DNA of 64,000 nucleotides from Bifidobacterium canis (GTDB lineage: Bacteria; Actinomycetota; Actinomycetes; Actinomycetales; Bifidobacteriaceae): contig NZ_WNLP01000006.1 in the NCBI RefSeq assembly GCF_009727065.1, forward strand, positions 1-64,000, given 5' to 3'. A model generated the notes under the pieces. It was not told the origin of the DNA. It ran no database searches and saw nothing but the letters and a program-made list of their open reading frames with translations. How positions within the stretch are numbered: position 1 is the stretch's first letter; each line of letters opens with the position of its first letter. The translations under genes were made by a program, and so were the position numbers. Positions 9,751-20,800 of this stretch are shown piece after piece.

Positions 9751-12700
9751 TCAGATGAGCGTGATGGCCGCCGCGAGACGCATCGGCTTGTTGGCGTCGA
9801 GCAGATAGCGATCATGCACCGGAGCACCCCACGAGTCGTCGCCGCCCACGCCCATCTGCCCTGCGAGCATGCGGAGGAACATGTGGCGCGGCTGGGGCAG
9901 CTCGTCTTGATGCGTCGCCTCTTCGAGCATGAGTGTGCTGTATGGCAGCAGACTCAACGCCATCGAATCTCCCTCGTTCTGCTCGGATTCGACGAACATG
10001 CCACGGCCATGCACGTCGGTTATGCGCGCCCATCGCACGTCTTCATGGTTGCCGGTTTCCTGCGGCACTACGTAGGGTGCTGCGTCTGCGAACGCCGTCG
10101 TCGACCATGTGCCGAGTTTGGCCCGTTTGCGGTCGCGGTAGGTCTCCTGAGGCCCGTGTCCGTAGAATTCCAGCCGCGAGTAACGTTCCGGCAGCATCCA
10201 TTCCAACCCGAAGGCGGGTAGGCTTGGAGCTTCCAGCCCGCCTGGGTATTCCATTTCGACATGCATGCGCAGACCGTCACCGTTGTGCCGCACGCGGTAG
10301 CGCACCGGAATCTTGGTGTGCTGCGGGTCGGCGAGCTCGAACCAGTATTCTCCGGCGAGTTCCCCGCTTTTCTCGCTGTAGTCCACCTGCCCGATGCCGG
10401 TCACCACACGGGCATAGCGTCCGGCTGCGAACCACTGCGCTCGCTCGAAGCCCGAACTCATGCCACGATCGTTGTCGGTCAACGGTCTCCATGTGACCAG
10501 CTTCGGAGCATGCAGCACCATGTCGCGGTCGCCGTTGCGCATCGACGTCACACCGCCTTGCGTTTTCGACAGCAGAACCTCCTGTTCACCCACATGCATG
10601 CCGGCATTCCAACGCCCCACCGTGACGTGCGCGGCGGAATCCTGCGGCTGTTCCGTTACCGCTTGCGCCTCATGCGGCGATTCGGCATCATGCACTGTTT
10701 GAGCGTATTGGCCCCACGCCAGTTCATACCCCACCTGTGCCCACGGGGTGTCTGAGTCCAGACGTTGACTCAGTTCGTGGACGATTTCATGGTGTTGTGC
10801 CATCGATTCCGCCGACCACGTTGGGGTCGGTTTCGGGAAATCGATTGCGAATGTTCTGGTCTCGCCTGCCGGCACGTTGAATTGGTAGTATTTGCTCCAC
10901 ACTTCCCTACCGTCGACGAGCACCCGGGCCACGAACATCGTGCCAGCCGTGCTGGTGAACACGTTGCCATTGTGGATCGTCGCACTATCGCCGTTCACTT
11001 CGATGCGCACGTTCGCATACTGCGCTTTGACCTCTTGGGCTTTCGGGGAGACGCTGCGGTCGGCGAACACGATGCCATCGGCACTGAATTCACCGTCGTT
11101 GGGGCGGTCGTTGAAGTCGCCGCCGTACGCGAGGCGCCGTGTGCCATCTTCGCTCCATTGCCAGAGCGCCTGATCGATGAAATCCCAGATGAAGCCACCT
11201 TGGTATTGCGGGTATCGCTCAAGCTCGATGTATTCGCCCAGCCCTCCAACGGAATTGCCCATCGCATGCATGTATTCGCACGAGATGTATGGCTTGCTCG
11301 GCTGCGATTCCAAGTATTCGCGGATCTGGTCGGGTTGGGCATACATGCGCGTCTCGAAATCGCTGATGTCGCTGTAGCGTAGGTTCCACTGCACGCCCTC
11401 GTAGTGCACTGGGCGCGAGGGGTCGAGTTCCCGGCAACGCTCCCCCATCGCCTTGATCACTTCGCCGGCATACGATTCATTGCCCAACGACCATGCGATC
11501 ACGCTCGCATGGTTGCGGTCACGACGCACCATGCTTTCGAGGCGGTCGATGCACGCGGGCTGCCATGCCAGGTCATCTCCCGGAATCGACTTGCCATCAG
11601 TCGTATCTCCGGGGAGATTCCAGCTGCCGTGCGTCTCCAGATTCGTCTCGTCGATCACATAGAGCCCGTATTCGTCGCACAGTTCCAGCCACCGCGTCTG
11701 ATTTGGGTAGTGTGATGTGCGCACGGCGTTGATGTTGTGCCGCTTCATGAACCGCACGTCCCACAGCATCTCTTCTTCGGTGACGCTACGCCCGCGCGTG
11801 GCGCTGAATTCGTGACGGTTCACCCCTCGGAACACGATGCGTTTGCCGTTGAGTTTGAGCACGCCGTTTTCGATGGCCACATGTTTGAACCCGACACGGG
11901 TCGAGGAGGTTTCCATCACACGACCGTCGGCGTCTCGCACCACGATCTCCAGCACATAGAGATTCGGGCTCTCGGCGCTCCACGGCTGCACTTGTCCGCA
12001 CGGCACGGTGACGTCCATCTTTTCAGACAACGCAAGCGATCGACGCCACAGCACCCGGTTCTCGTCGCCGGAAAGGTCCCGCAGTCGAGCCTCAACGCTG
12101 TCGGCGAATCGTGCGCCATCGAGTTCAACATGCACGTCGAGCACGCCTCGCTGCGCAGCGACGTCCCAATCCGCCAGCGCAACGACGTCGCGCACATGCG
12201 CACGTGGACGCACATCGAGTTCAACGCTGCGGAACAAGCCGTGGAAGCGCCAGCAATCCTGATCTTCCAACCAGCTTGCGCTCGAATATTCGAAGCAGGC
12301 GACGGCAAGCAGATTCTCACCGTCACGCAACGCATCGGTCACGTCGAATTCACTGGGCGTGTAGGAATCCTCCGCATAGCCGATGAACGTGTCGTTCAGC
12401 CACACGAACATGGCCGTCGCCGCACCGTGGAAGGTCACGGAAACATGTTCCCCATTCGCCAACGCCTTACGCACACGCTCATTCGTTTCGAAAGAGCGAC
12501 GGTACAACGCCACATGATTGTTGTTCGGCACATTTGGCGCCTGCGGATTCTCATGGCCGTCCCAAGGGTATTGGATGTTCACGTATTGCGGCCGCATGAG
12601 CCCCTGTGTCTCTAGGCAGCCCGGAACTTCGACCGTCGCGAAACCGTCGTCGTCGAAGCTGCGCGACACGAATGCCGGTGGAATATGCCCGGTCTGCCAA

Positions 12701-12942
12701 CGGTCATCGCTGCTCTCCCCCGGCAGTCGGTCGAGGTGCGCGGGCACGACCTTGCACTTCCAGCTTCCGTCAAGTGATTGCTTCAACGACCCGTGCGACT
12801 CGTTCGCCACATACGCCGGATCCGCGTCCGCAGTCAGATGGTCGGTGTGCGGCGCAAGGCGGTTGACGGCGAACACGCTTGGATCAGTGAGCCACCATGC
12901 GCTGGGTTGGTCGCTGTTCAACGTGTGTACATGCTCTGTCAT
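9751..12942 (-). CDS. lacZ: Beta-galactosidase LacZ, glycoside hydrolase family 2
   Basis: 1063 aa, slightly longer than E. coli LacZ. Domain order: N-terminal sugar-binding jelly roll, immunoglobulin-like domain, TIM barrel, second Ig-like domain and C-terminal beta-galactosidase small-chain domain. The acid/base Glu is in SLGNESYAG and the nucleophile Glu in ISCEYMHAMGNS. It is a cytoplasmic enzyme hydrolysing lactose imported by LacS. Start ATG at 12942 follows GGAGGGCAAC. The ATG at 12954 overlaps that ribosome site. It is divergent from lacS, sharing a 338-bp AT-rich control region. Confidence 0.96.
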   Translation of the reverse strand: MTEHVHTLNSDQPSAWWLTDPSVFAVNRLAPHTDHLTADADPAYVANESHGSLKQSLDGSWKCKVVPAHLDRLPGESSDDRWQTGHIPPAFVSRSFDDDGFATVEVPGCLETQGLMRPQYVNIQYPWDGHENPQAPNVPNNNHVALYRRSFETNERVRKALANGEHVSVTFHGAATAMFVWLNDTFIGYAEDSYTPSEFDVTDALRDGENLLAVACFEYSSASWLEDQDCWRFHGLFRSVELDVRPRAHVRDVVALADWDVAAQRGVLDVHVELDGARFADSVEARLRDLSGDENRVLWRRSLALSEKMDVTVPCGQVQPWSAESPNLYVLEIVVRDADGRVMETSSTRVGFKHVAIENGVLKLNGKRIVFRGVNRHEFSATRGRSVTEEEMLWDVRFMKRHNINAVRTSHYPNQTRWLELCDEYGLYVIDETNLETHGSWNLPGDTTDGKSIPGDDLAWQPACIDRLESMVRRDRNHASVIAWSLGNESYAGEVIKAMGERCRELDPSRPVHYEGVQWNLRYSDISDFETRMYAQPDQIREYLESQPSKPYISCEYMHAMGNSVGGLGEYIELERYPQYQGGFIWDFIDQALWQWSEDGTRRLAYGGDFNDRPNDGEFSADGIVFADRSVSPKAQEVKAQYANVRIEVNGDSATIHNGNVFTSTAGTMFVARVLVDGREVWSKYYQFNVPAGETRTFAIDFPKPTPTWSAESMAQHHEIVHELSQRLDSDTPWAQVGYELAWGQYAQTVHDAESPHEAQAVTEQPQDSAAHVTVGRWNAGMHVGEQEVLLSKTQGGVTSMRNGDRDMVLHAPKLVTWRPLTDNDRGMSSGFERAQWFAAGRYARVVTGIGQVDYSEKSGELAGEYWFELADPQHTKIPVRYRVRHNGDGLRMHVEMEYPGGLEAPSLPAFGLEWMLPERYSRLEFYGHGPQETYRDRKRAKLGTWSTTAFADAAPYVVPQETGNHEDVRWARITDVHGRGMFVESEQNEGDSMALSLLPYSTLMLEEATHQDELPQPRHMFLRMLAGQMGVGGDDSWGAPVHDRYLLDANKPMRLAAAITLI

Positions 12943-13280
12943 GTTGCCCTCCATCGGTAAACGTCACACCGCGTGCCACCGCAACGCCACTTCGCTGACT
13001 TTGCCGCAACACCACGGTGTATTGCCAAGTAATCTGTAATCCATACAGTAAACTATTTACTAATATAAAGCAATCAGAATTCCTCTATCGACGCAATTCA
13101 GAAATCTTCACATTTCGATTTCAAACAATACAAATCCTATAACTACCAAGTATTTAAACGATTAAGCACTATCTTAAATCTAGTAAATATGTGTATCTAA
13201 ATCAGTAAACTTATTTATCTTTCGTGGTACAGTACAGCAGTGAACACACACCTGATCAGACACGATCAAAGGAGATCAAG
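12943..13280. promoter_or_regulatory. Divergent lacZ-lacS control region with candidate operators
   Basis: 338 bp, much more AT-rich than the flanking genes. AGTAAACTATTTACT (13047-13061) is a perfect 6-bp inverted repeat around CTA. A looser copy, AGTAAACTTATTTAT, is at about 13204-13218. Both resemble the GTAAATTAATTTAC palindrome before the second LacI gene. No gene is visible in the region. Confidence 0.6.
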
Positions 13281-14726
13281 ATGATCAACACCGCACGCAA
13301 TATTCGCCAACGCATTGCTTTCGCGTTCGGCAACCTCGGGCAAGCCGCGTTCTATAACGCGATGAGCACGTTCTTCATGACCTATGTGACGACGGCGCTG
13401 TTCGCCAATGTCGACAAAGCACTCGCAGCACGCATGATCACGCTGATCACCGGCCTTGTGGTAGCCATTCGCATCGCCGAGATCTTCCTCGACCCGCTGC
13501 TCGGCAACCTCGTCGACAACACGCGCACAAGGTGGGGCAGATTCCGAGTCTGGCAATTCATCGGAGGCATTGTGCCGTCCGCGCTGCTCATCGTCATCTT
13601 CACCGGCATATTCGGGCTCGTGAACGTGAACACCACATGGTTCATCACCGTGTTCATCGTGACGTTCATCGCACTCGACGTGTTCTATTCGGCGCGCGAC
13701 ATCTCGTATTGGGGCATGATTCCCGCGCTGTCGAGCGACTCGCACGAGCGCAGCGTCTACACTTCGCTCGGCACGCTCACCGGCTCGCTCGGCTACAACG
13801 GCATCACCGTCGTGGTCATTCCCATCGTGAGCTTCTTCACATTCAAGTTCACGGGAGCGCACGGGCAAGGTCAGGCGGGGTGGACGGCGTTCGCGATCAT
13901 CGTCGCGCTGCTCGGCCTCATCACCGCATGGACGGTGGCGTTCGGCACTCGCGAGAGTAACAGTGAGCTGCGCGCCAACGAGGAGCATTGCGGTCCTCTT
14001 GACGCATTCAAAGCAATTGCGCGCAACGATCAGTTACTGTGGACGGCGTTGAGCTACCTGCTGTATGCCATTGCGAACGTGGCGACAACCGGCGTGCTGT
14101 TCTACCAGTTCACCTATGTGCTCGGCATGCCGGAGCGGTTCGCCATCGCCGGCGTGATCCCCGTGGTCACCGGCCTCGTCACCACGCCGCTGTATCCGCT
14201 GCTCAACCGCGTGATTGCCCGCCGCTGGCTGTTCACCGCGGGCATGGTGCTGATGATCGCAGGCTATGCGCTGTTTATTATTGCTCCGCGCAACTTTGCA
14301 GTGACGTTCGCCGCACTGATTCTGTTCTATCTACCTGCGCAAACGATTCAGATGACCGCTATTTTGACGATGACCGATTCGATTGAATATGGTCAGCTTA
14401 AAACAGGCAAGCGGAACGAAGCGGTGACGTTGAGCGTGCGACCGATGCTCGACAAGATCGCCGGCGCGTTCTCGAACGGCATCGTCGGGTTCGTGGCGGT
14501 AGCCGCGGGCATGGTCGGCTCGGTGAGCGCGGCAGATATGACCACAGCGAATATCCGCACGTTCACGACGTGGGCATATATCGTGCCATCTGCCGGCATT
14601 GTGCTGAGTTTGCTGGTGTTTCTGCTCACCGTGCGCATCGACGAGAAACGTCATGCGCAGATTGTCGAACAGCTCGAAGCGGAAATCATCACCGCCTCAA
14701 ACACAGTGAATGATGTGAACGAATAG
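13281..14726 (+). CDS. lacS: GPH-family lactose permease
   Basis: 481 aa with about 12 transmembrane segments, glycoside-pentoside-hexuronide:cation symporter family. It starts MINTARNIRQRIAFAFGNLGQ and has the conserved RWGRFRVW loop after the second helix. The C-terminus ends soon after the last helix, so it lacks the IIA-like phosphorylation domain of streptococcal LacS. Start ATG at 13281 with AAAGGAGATCAAG. Upstream in-frame ATG is not favoured. It imports lactose for the divergent LacZ. Confidence 0.92.
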   Translation: MINTARNIRQRIAFAFGNLGQAAFYNAMSTFFMTYVTTALFANVDKALAARMITLITGLVVAIRIAEIFLDPLLGNLVDNTRTRWGRFRVWQFIGGIVPSALLIVIFTGIFGLVNVNTTWFITVFIVTFIALDVFYSARDISYWGMIPALSSDSHERSVYTSLGTLTGSLGYNGITVVVIPIVSFFTFKFTGAHGQGQAGWTAFAIIVALLGLITAWTVAFGTRESNSELRANEEHCGPLDAFKAIARNDQLLWTALSYLLYAIANVATTGVLFYQFTYVLGMPERFAIAGVIPVVTGLVTTPLYPLLNRVIARRWLFTAGMVLMIAGYALFIIAPRNFAVTFAALILFYLPAQTIQMTAILTMTDSIEYGQLKTGKRNEAVTLSVRPMLDKIAGAFSNGIVGFVAVAAGMVGSVSAADMTTANIRTFTTWAYIVPSAGIVLSLLVFLLTVRIDEKRHAQIVEQLEAEIITASNTVNDVNE

Positions 14727-14773
14727 TCTGCAACGCTTACCACGGGTAAGACTGCACAACGACGTGCACACAC

Positions 14774-14813
14774 AAATGCGCGCATCCCATGTCTCCTGGG
14801 GATGCGCGCATTT
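14774..14813. terminator. Bidirectional terminator between lacS and the DXS-type gene
   Basis: AAATGCGCGCATCCC (14774-14788) pairs with GGGATGCGCGCATTT (14799-14813), lying between convergent genes. Short T runs flank both ends. Confidence 0.8.
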
Positions 14814-14840
14814 CCTTCTGTGCTGCTAGATTACGCTGGA

Positions 14841-16652
14841 TTACTCGTTGCCGAGCAGTGATTCGACGTCGCCGACGATCTGGTCGGTGGTCATGCCGTA
14901 ACGTTCCATCAGCTCATCGGTCGGCACGAGATCGGGGATCTCCTTGTTTGCGCCGTAGTTGAGCACGTGCACGTGTGCGCTGCCGTAGTAGCTGGCGACC
15001 TGTTCGCCGAAGCCGCCGACTTTCTCGCCGTCTTCGATGGTCAGCACGATGTCGTGTTCGTCGAGCAAGCGATCGAGCGTAGCGGTGTCGAGCGCCGAGT
15101 AGATGCGCGGCTCGATCAGCGTGGCGTCGATGCCCAAACGATCCTTAAGTGCCTTGACCACGTCGTAGCCGTGCATCAGCATGTCGCCGAGGGCGAGCAC
15201 CGCCACCTTCTCGCCGCGAACCATAGTGCGGTACGAGAGGTCGGCTTCACCGAAGCCATCGCCCGCGAACGGCGGATCGACCGGCGCAAGCGGCAGATCG
15301 TCTTCACTCACTACGCCACGCAACGGGCGCACGATCACCACTGGACGTTCAGCGTGGTCGATCGACCAGTCGAGCATACCGAGCAGTTCCTCCTTCGTGG
15401 CGGGAGCCAAGCAGGTGAGCCCCGGAATCGTGTTGGTCATGGCAATGCCGAACGCACCGGAATGCGTGTTGTCGCAACGTGCCACACCCGGTGCGATACC
15501 GCCCATCAGAATCGTCGCCGGATTGCCCTGCAACGCGAGGTCTTGCTGCAGTTGGTCGTATGCGCGCTGCAGGAACGTGTTGAACACTTCGAACACCGGC
15601 TTGCCGCCAGCCTTGCCGATGCCGGAGATCGCGGCGACGGCGTGCTGTTCGGCGATGCCGACGTCGACGAACTGCTTGCCGGCTTTCTCGCGGAAGCTCG
15701 GAGGCAATGCGCTGCCCGGCGTTGCCGCGGTCAGCACCACGACCTTCGGGTCGTGCTCGATCTTCTTGAGCAGGAATTCCGAGGTGATCTGATCGTAGTC
15801 GGGCGCGAGCGTGCCTTCCTTGCGCTCGGTCTGAATCTCGTCATACACCTTGTCGGGAAGCGCCCAATGGCCAGCTTCCTTGTCTTTCTCAGCCCACGCG
15901 CTTCCACGACCCTTGTCGGTAACGATGTGCACCACCACAGGGTGATCGATGTCTTTCACGCTGGCGAACACGTCGACGAGCTTCTCCACGTCGTTGCCGT
16001 CGGCAACATAGCGGTAGTCAAGGCCGAAGTCCTTGAACATGTTGTGTTCGCTCTCGCCGTTCGTGGCGCGCAACTCAGCAAGGCTCTTGTAGATGCCGCC
16101 GTGGTTCGGGGCGATGGCCCAACCGTTGTCGTTGAACACGATGATGAGGTTCGTGCTCATCGCACCGGCGTTGTCGAGACCTTCGAACGCTTCACCTTCA
16201 CTCATCGAACCATCACCGATGAACGCGATCACGTTCTCATGCCTACCGCACAGGTCACGGCCTTTGGCCAGCCCCACAGCCATTGAAATCGAGGTTCCGG
16301 TGTGCCCGACGGTGAACTGGTCGTGCGGGCTTTCGCTTGGATGCGTGTAGCCGGAGACGTCGTGGTAGTGAGCCGGATCGGTGAACGCGAGCTTGCGTCC
16401 GGTCAGAATCTTATGCGTGTATGACTCATGCGACACATCCCACACGATCTTGTCTTTCGGGGAATCGAACACATAGTGCAGCGCGACGGTCGCCTCCACA
16501 ACGCCGAGGTTCGAGCCCAAATGCCCGCCAGTCACGCTGATGCGCTTGAGCAGCACATCGCGAATCTCCTCCGACAGCGCCGGCAGATCGTTGCGGTTCA
16601 GTTTCTTCAAATCGTCAGGACTATTGACTTCACTCAGCAGATCAGTCATCAT
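14841..16652 (-). CDS. dxs: 1-deoxy-D-xylulose-5-phosphate synthase-type transketolase
   Basis: 603 aa thiamine-diphosphate enzyme. The N-terminal DXS domain has GGHLGSNLGVVEATVALHYV and the cofactor motif GDGS...NDNGW. The C-terminal transketolase half has the catalytic-type DVGIAEQHAV. Some hallmark stretches differ from E. coli Dxs: WDVSHESY instead of WDVGHQAY, DNTHSGAF instead of DGQTHQGAF, and RPLRG instead of RYPRG. It may therefore be a DXS-like paralogue rather than the pathway enzyme. Start ATG at 16652 behind GAAAGGA; ATG at 16649 is also possible. Confidence 0.8.
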   Translation of the reverse strand: MMTDLLSEVNSPDDLKKLNRNDLPALSEEIRDVLLKRISVTGGHLGSNLGVVEATVALHYVFDSPKDKIVWDVSHESYTHKILTGRKLAFTDPAHYHDVSGYTHPSESPHDQFTVGHTGTSISMAVGLAKGRDLCGRHENVIAFIGDGSMSEGEAFEGLDNAGAMSTNLIIVFNDNGWAIAPNHGGIYKSLAELRATNGESEHNMFKDFGLDYRYVADGNDVEKLVDVFASVKDIDHPVVVHIVTDKGRGSAWAEKDKEAGHWALPDKVYDEIQTERKEGTLAPDYDQITSEFLLKKIEHDPKVVVLTAATPGSALPPSFREKAGKQFVDVGIAEQHAVAAISGIGKAGGKPVFEVFNTFLQRAYDQLQQDLALQGNPATILMGGIAPGVARCDNTHSGAFGIAMTNTIPGLTCLAPATKEELLGMLDWSIDHAERPVVIVRPLRGVVSEDDLPLAPVDPPFAGDGFGEADLSYRTMVRGEKVAVLALGDMLMHGYDVVKALKDRLGIDATLIEPRIYSALDTATLDRLLDEHDIVLTIEDGEKVGGFGEQVASYYGSAHVHVLNYGANKEIPDLVPTDELMERYGMTTDQIVGDVESLLGNE

Positions 16653-16906
16653 GTTCCTTTCATTCACGAATTTCTATGAAGTATGTTGCGAACATGCGGA
16701 TCGTCACTACGGCATGTCGATCCGTCACTCCTATTCAAAAGTATTACTGTAACCGCGCTGGATTGCCGAGGAACCGAGCTTTGCCGCTTGGCATAAGAAA
16801 ACACGGCACTTGTGCCGCGCTTACTCACATTGCGCGCAACTGAATACACGTTTTCAGCTGAAGTCAAAACTCCATATGGGATTCGCGATATTTCTACGCT
16901 GGAAGC

Positions 16907-17272
16907 ATGGCAAAGATTCTGTTGAAACGCGCGTATGCTCCGGCGAGCGCGGGCGATGGCTACCGTGTTCTCGTCGATCGGCTCTGGCCACGTGGCATGT
17001 CAAAGGAAAAGGAACATTTGGATCTGTGGATGAAGCAGATCGCGCCGAGCACTGATCTGCGCAAGGCGTGGAATCACAATCCGAACACGATCCTTGAATT
17101 CGCCGCAGCATACCGGCGTGAACTCGATGCGAACCCTGCCGTGGCGGAACTCGAGCAGATTCTCGACGCGCACCCAGTGGTCACGCTGGTGTATGGCGCG
17201 CGTGACCCGTTCGTCAATCATGCGCGCATTCTGCGCGCTTATCTTGAGGAACGCGCCGCGCTTCAGCGATGA
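16907..17272 (+). CDS. DUF488 family protein
   Basis: 121 aa, full length for the family. Conserved blocks are VLVDRLWPRGMSKE (residues 23-36), WMKQIAPSTDLRKAW and a C-terminal VTLVYGARD. DUF488 proteins are small cytoplasmic proteins of undetermined role, often near stress or metal genes. The start is the ATG before AKILLKRAY, with a GGAAG just upstream. Stand-alone gene, divergent from the DXS-type gene. Confidence 0.88.
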   Translation: MAKILLKRAYAPASAGDGYRVLVDRLWPRGMSKEKEHLDLWMKQIAPSTDLRKAWNHNPNTILEFAAAYRRELDANPAVAELEQILDAHPVVTLVYGARDPFVNHARILRAYLEERAALQR

Positions 17273-17414
17273 TTCCGCGCGCTGCGCGTCGCACACTCTT
17301 CTCCGGCCAATGTGAAAATCTCTTATTTATTACTCAATCAATAGCGTGGCGTTTTTCTGCCGTGTTAGTTTTGAAGTAACGCTTGGAGAGCAGCACTGGA
17401 GAACCGGAGGGATC

Positions 17415-17816
17415 ATGACCGAGAACACTCGCGCGAACGGTAAAAACGGTAAAGAGGAACGCAATCTGGGACGCACGTTGTTTGTTGTCGGTTGGATTAT
17501 TCTCGCCATCGCCGTGGTGATCGCCCTGGTGCTGCGCTACACCGACCACTACGGCTTTATCTCAGGTTTCGTGCTGATGTTCGTCTACCCGCTCATCTCG
17601 CTTGCCGCAACCGCCACCGGTACGACCGGTAGTGTGCACGGATACACGATCGCACTCGTGGCGGTCGTCGCGGAGCTGGGTGTGCTCATGTCGATGACGT
17701 GGGACATGAGCGTGTTCGTGCTCTATTGCTGCATCACGCTGGTCTGCGCGCTGATCGGCTATGGCATCGGCCTGCTGCTCCACCGCCACTATCAGCGCGA
17801 AAACGAACTTCACTAG
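17415..17816 (+). CDS. Small polytopic membrane protein, unknown
   Basis: 133 aa with about four predicted transmembrane segments (for example LFVVGWIILAIAVVIALVL and MSVFVLYCCITLVCALIGYG), a charged N-terminus and a short charged tail. ATG at 17415 follows ACCGGAGGGATC, a good ribosome site. It converges on the jetC-type gene and occupies the place where a jetD gene would be expected, but it lies on the other strand and has no nuclease features. Confidence 0.75.
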   Translation: MTENTRANGKNGKEERNLGRTLFVVGWIILAIAVVIALVLRYTDHYGFISGFVLMFVYPLISLAATATGTTGSVHGYTIALVAVVAELGVLMSMTWDMSVFVLYCCITLVCALIGYGIGLLLHRHYQRENELH

Positions 17817-17871
17817 TCACCAATAGTCACAAACGTAACGGGGCTGCCCCTGCTCGTTTCAACCGCCCGTA

Positions 17872-20800
17872 TCATCGTGCATTGCGTTCATGCGTTCCGT
17901 TGACAAGTTCGCCTTCCAGAAGCGTGGTGGTGCCGGTGGTTGGATCCTTACGCGCCACAACCGTTTTGGAGGCAGATGGCATGATCTCGCCAGTTTTCGA
18001 TTCCGGCGCGGAGACGATCACCTGGAAGCCGAGGCCCGGCAGCACGCTCAGTGCACGCCGCGTATATTGGCTGTCGGCCTTGATGAGCGCCTCGTCGAGG
18101 AACACCGTGGCATACGAAGGCTCGGTTGCATTGTCGTTGGCGAGCAGATACAGGAGTGCCGCGCCATATGCGAACGACGTGAGCTCCTGCAAGTAGCCGC
18201 CCGAACCGCCGCCAGTGGAGTTGATGTGCTCGATGTCTCCGTTCGAATACTCCACCGCACCGATGAAACGGGAACGTCTGCGAGGGTCGAGATTGGCATC
18301 GCCATGACCGTTCGGCGCATATTCGTCGAAGCTCTCCTTGATGAATTCCACCACATTCGCACACTGTTCGAACAGCTTCTTGCACCGCTCGACATCTCGG
18401 GAATCACTTTCCCTGAACGCGTTGATGCGTGCTATCTGGCTGCTCAATGCCGTGGAGAACTTCGCTTCCGGTGGGCGCACGTGCACTTCGATCGACAGCT
18501 TGCCATGCTGCGCGCCGAATGGGTAATGCGCGAGCAACCGGTTGATCTTGCCCATCTGCTCGGTGATCTTCTTCTGGTCGGCGCGAATGGTGGCCTGCAA
18601 TTGCACGAAGTCGTTGAGCATCTTCTCCAACGAGTTGAAATACTCGGTGCTGGCGGCTTCCTGCCCGATCACGCCAGGTTCGAGTTCTGCAAGCTCACGT
18701 TCGAAGAACTGCGCGTCGTTCACGCTGGCGCTGATGCGGTCGTCATTGGGCGCGTACTGGTCGATGTATGACTGCATCGTCGTTTCGCAGGATTTACGCC
18801 GTGCATCGCGTTGTGCGGCGAGTTGCGTGACGGTTTTGCCCACCGCCTGCGCCACACTCATGCGCAATACTCCCACTTGTTGCATATCCACGCGATCCTC
18901 GGCTTTGACATGCGTGCCGCTCGCTTTGGCAGACTTGTCGTCAATGCCAAGGATGACGCCGACGCGCTGGCTGCCCCGCTGTGCGCTCGCGCCAAAATAT
19001 GCCACATAGCTCGTTTCAAGCAGCTCGTTGCACACATCGTTCATCGGTACGGCATGCACGCCGTCAGCAGTAGTCGAAGCATCGTCGTGCTCGCTGAGCC
19101 ATCGCTGCGCTGCTTGCAAAGCGCGTTGTGCTGACTGTGCCTCCGTTTTCGCGCCCCACGCCCTGGAGTTTGCCTCCTCCAACTGGCGTTTGCGAATATC
19201 GAGATCGGCTTTGAGCTGTGCAAGCTCGGGATTATTGGCGAGTTCATCGCGGTCTGCCCGCAATTGCGTAATGCGATCTTCCACGGCCTGTGCGTCGATG
19301 TCTGCCCACGCGGTATCTTGCAACGCCTGTGCCAGATCGTGTTTCGCCTGCAATTTCGCCACGTCATTGTCGAATGCATCACGTGCGGCAATCGCCTGGT
19401 TCAGTCGTTCTTTCGCCGCCGCGATCTTCACTTTGAGTTCGTTCAGATATGTTTCAGTGACGAAACCGATCACCGGCTTCATGCCTTTGGTGCCGTGGCT
19501 GCCGCGCTTGCCGCTTTTGATCTGCCCGTCTCGCTGCACCTGCCGCTCGGCGCTGGCGTCGTCGATCGCGTCCACGCACAGCGCATCTGAAGCGTCCGAT
19601 GCCACTCGCGCACGCAGCCAGCCGATGAACGGCGAATCCTCGTTGAACGTGAGTTTGCCAGACAGCCAATCGCGTTCACTGGAATCGTGATCACCGTCGA
19701 AAATTGCATCAGTGTCTACGAACTGCCAGTTTCTGCGCGGCATCTGCTCGCGTGGAATACGGCTGATATTTTGCGCGAATCCCTGCTCGTGCCGCTTGTC
19801 GACCAGAATGATCGGAGCGAGCGATGCATAAGTGACGTTCATCGCCACGCGCCACTCTTCGTCTTCGACGTCCATGAGTTCGGCGGCATACGGCAGTTCT
19901 TCCGGCTGCAAGCCAGTTACCTGTGCCATCAACGCGCGAGCATCCGCCATCTCGCGTGTGATGCGCGAGCGCGAACGCTGTTTGCGCTCGTAATCATCGT
20001 TGAGTTCGGCAAGCTCATCTTCGTAGATCTTGCACGTGTTGAGCAGCTCGAACTGGTGGTCGCTGCGCGTGCGCGCGTCAGCCGCATATTCTTTGTCGAA
20101 CTGCTCATATTGCGCACAGATCTCGTTCCACTGCGTTTGGTTCTCCGGCATGCTCTGATCCGCGCGATTGAAGCGTTCCACCAGTTTTTCGCAGCGTTTG
20201 AGCACACGCTCGTATTCACGTTGCGCATCGGCGAGTTTGTCTTCAAGCTTGCGGATCTCATCGCCACCATGCCCGCGCATCTGATTTTCCAGCGAACTGA
20301 TCTCGTCGTTGAGCTGCACAACCTTCTCTTGCGCGGACTGCAACGCAGCCTCGTTCTCCTGCGCCCACGCGCGGTATTGCGGCAGCACATCAGCGACGTC
20401 AGCGCTGATGCGCGTGTCAAGCCACTGTGCGCGCCGCTCATCACTGCCAACTTGCATCGGATCGATGGCGCGCAATTGCGAAACGCCACGTTCCGCTTCC
20501 TGGTATTCAGCAGCTTCGTCATTGATCGTCTGCAGCAATTCCACGCGTCTGCGTGTGCGCTCCATGCTCATGAAATTGTTGCGGTAGCGCTCGTAATCGT
20601 CGATGGCGGCGCGACCCATGCTGAGTGCGCGCGGCTCGTTGAGCACTCCCTTGCGGAAGATGTCGTCGAGCTGAGATGGAGCGTCGGAAGCCTGCATACG
20701 GTGCAACAGGCGGCATGCGGCCTCCGTCAATCCGAATCGTTTCCACACGTCTTCATGGAAACGGTTCGCGTACTGATACACGGTGATGCCCGGATACACC

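Noticed and set aside
17415-17816. Candidate missing jetD gene
   Set aside because: Opposite strand, 133 residues, four hydrophobic helices and no TOPRIM or nuclease motif.
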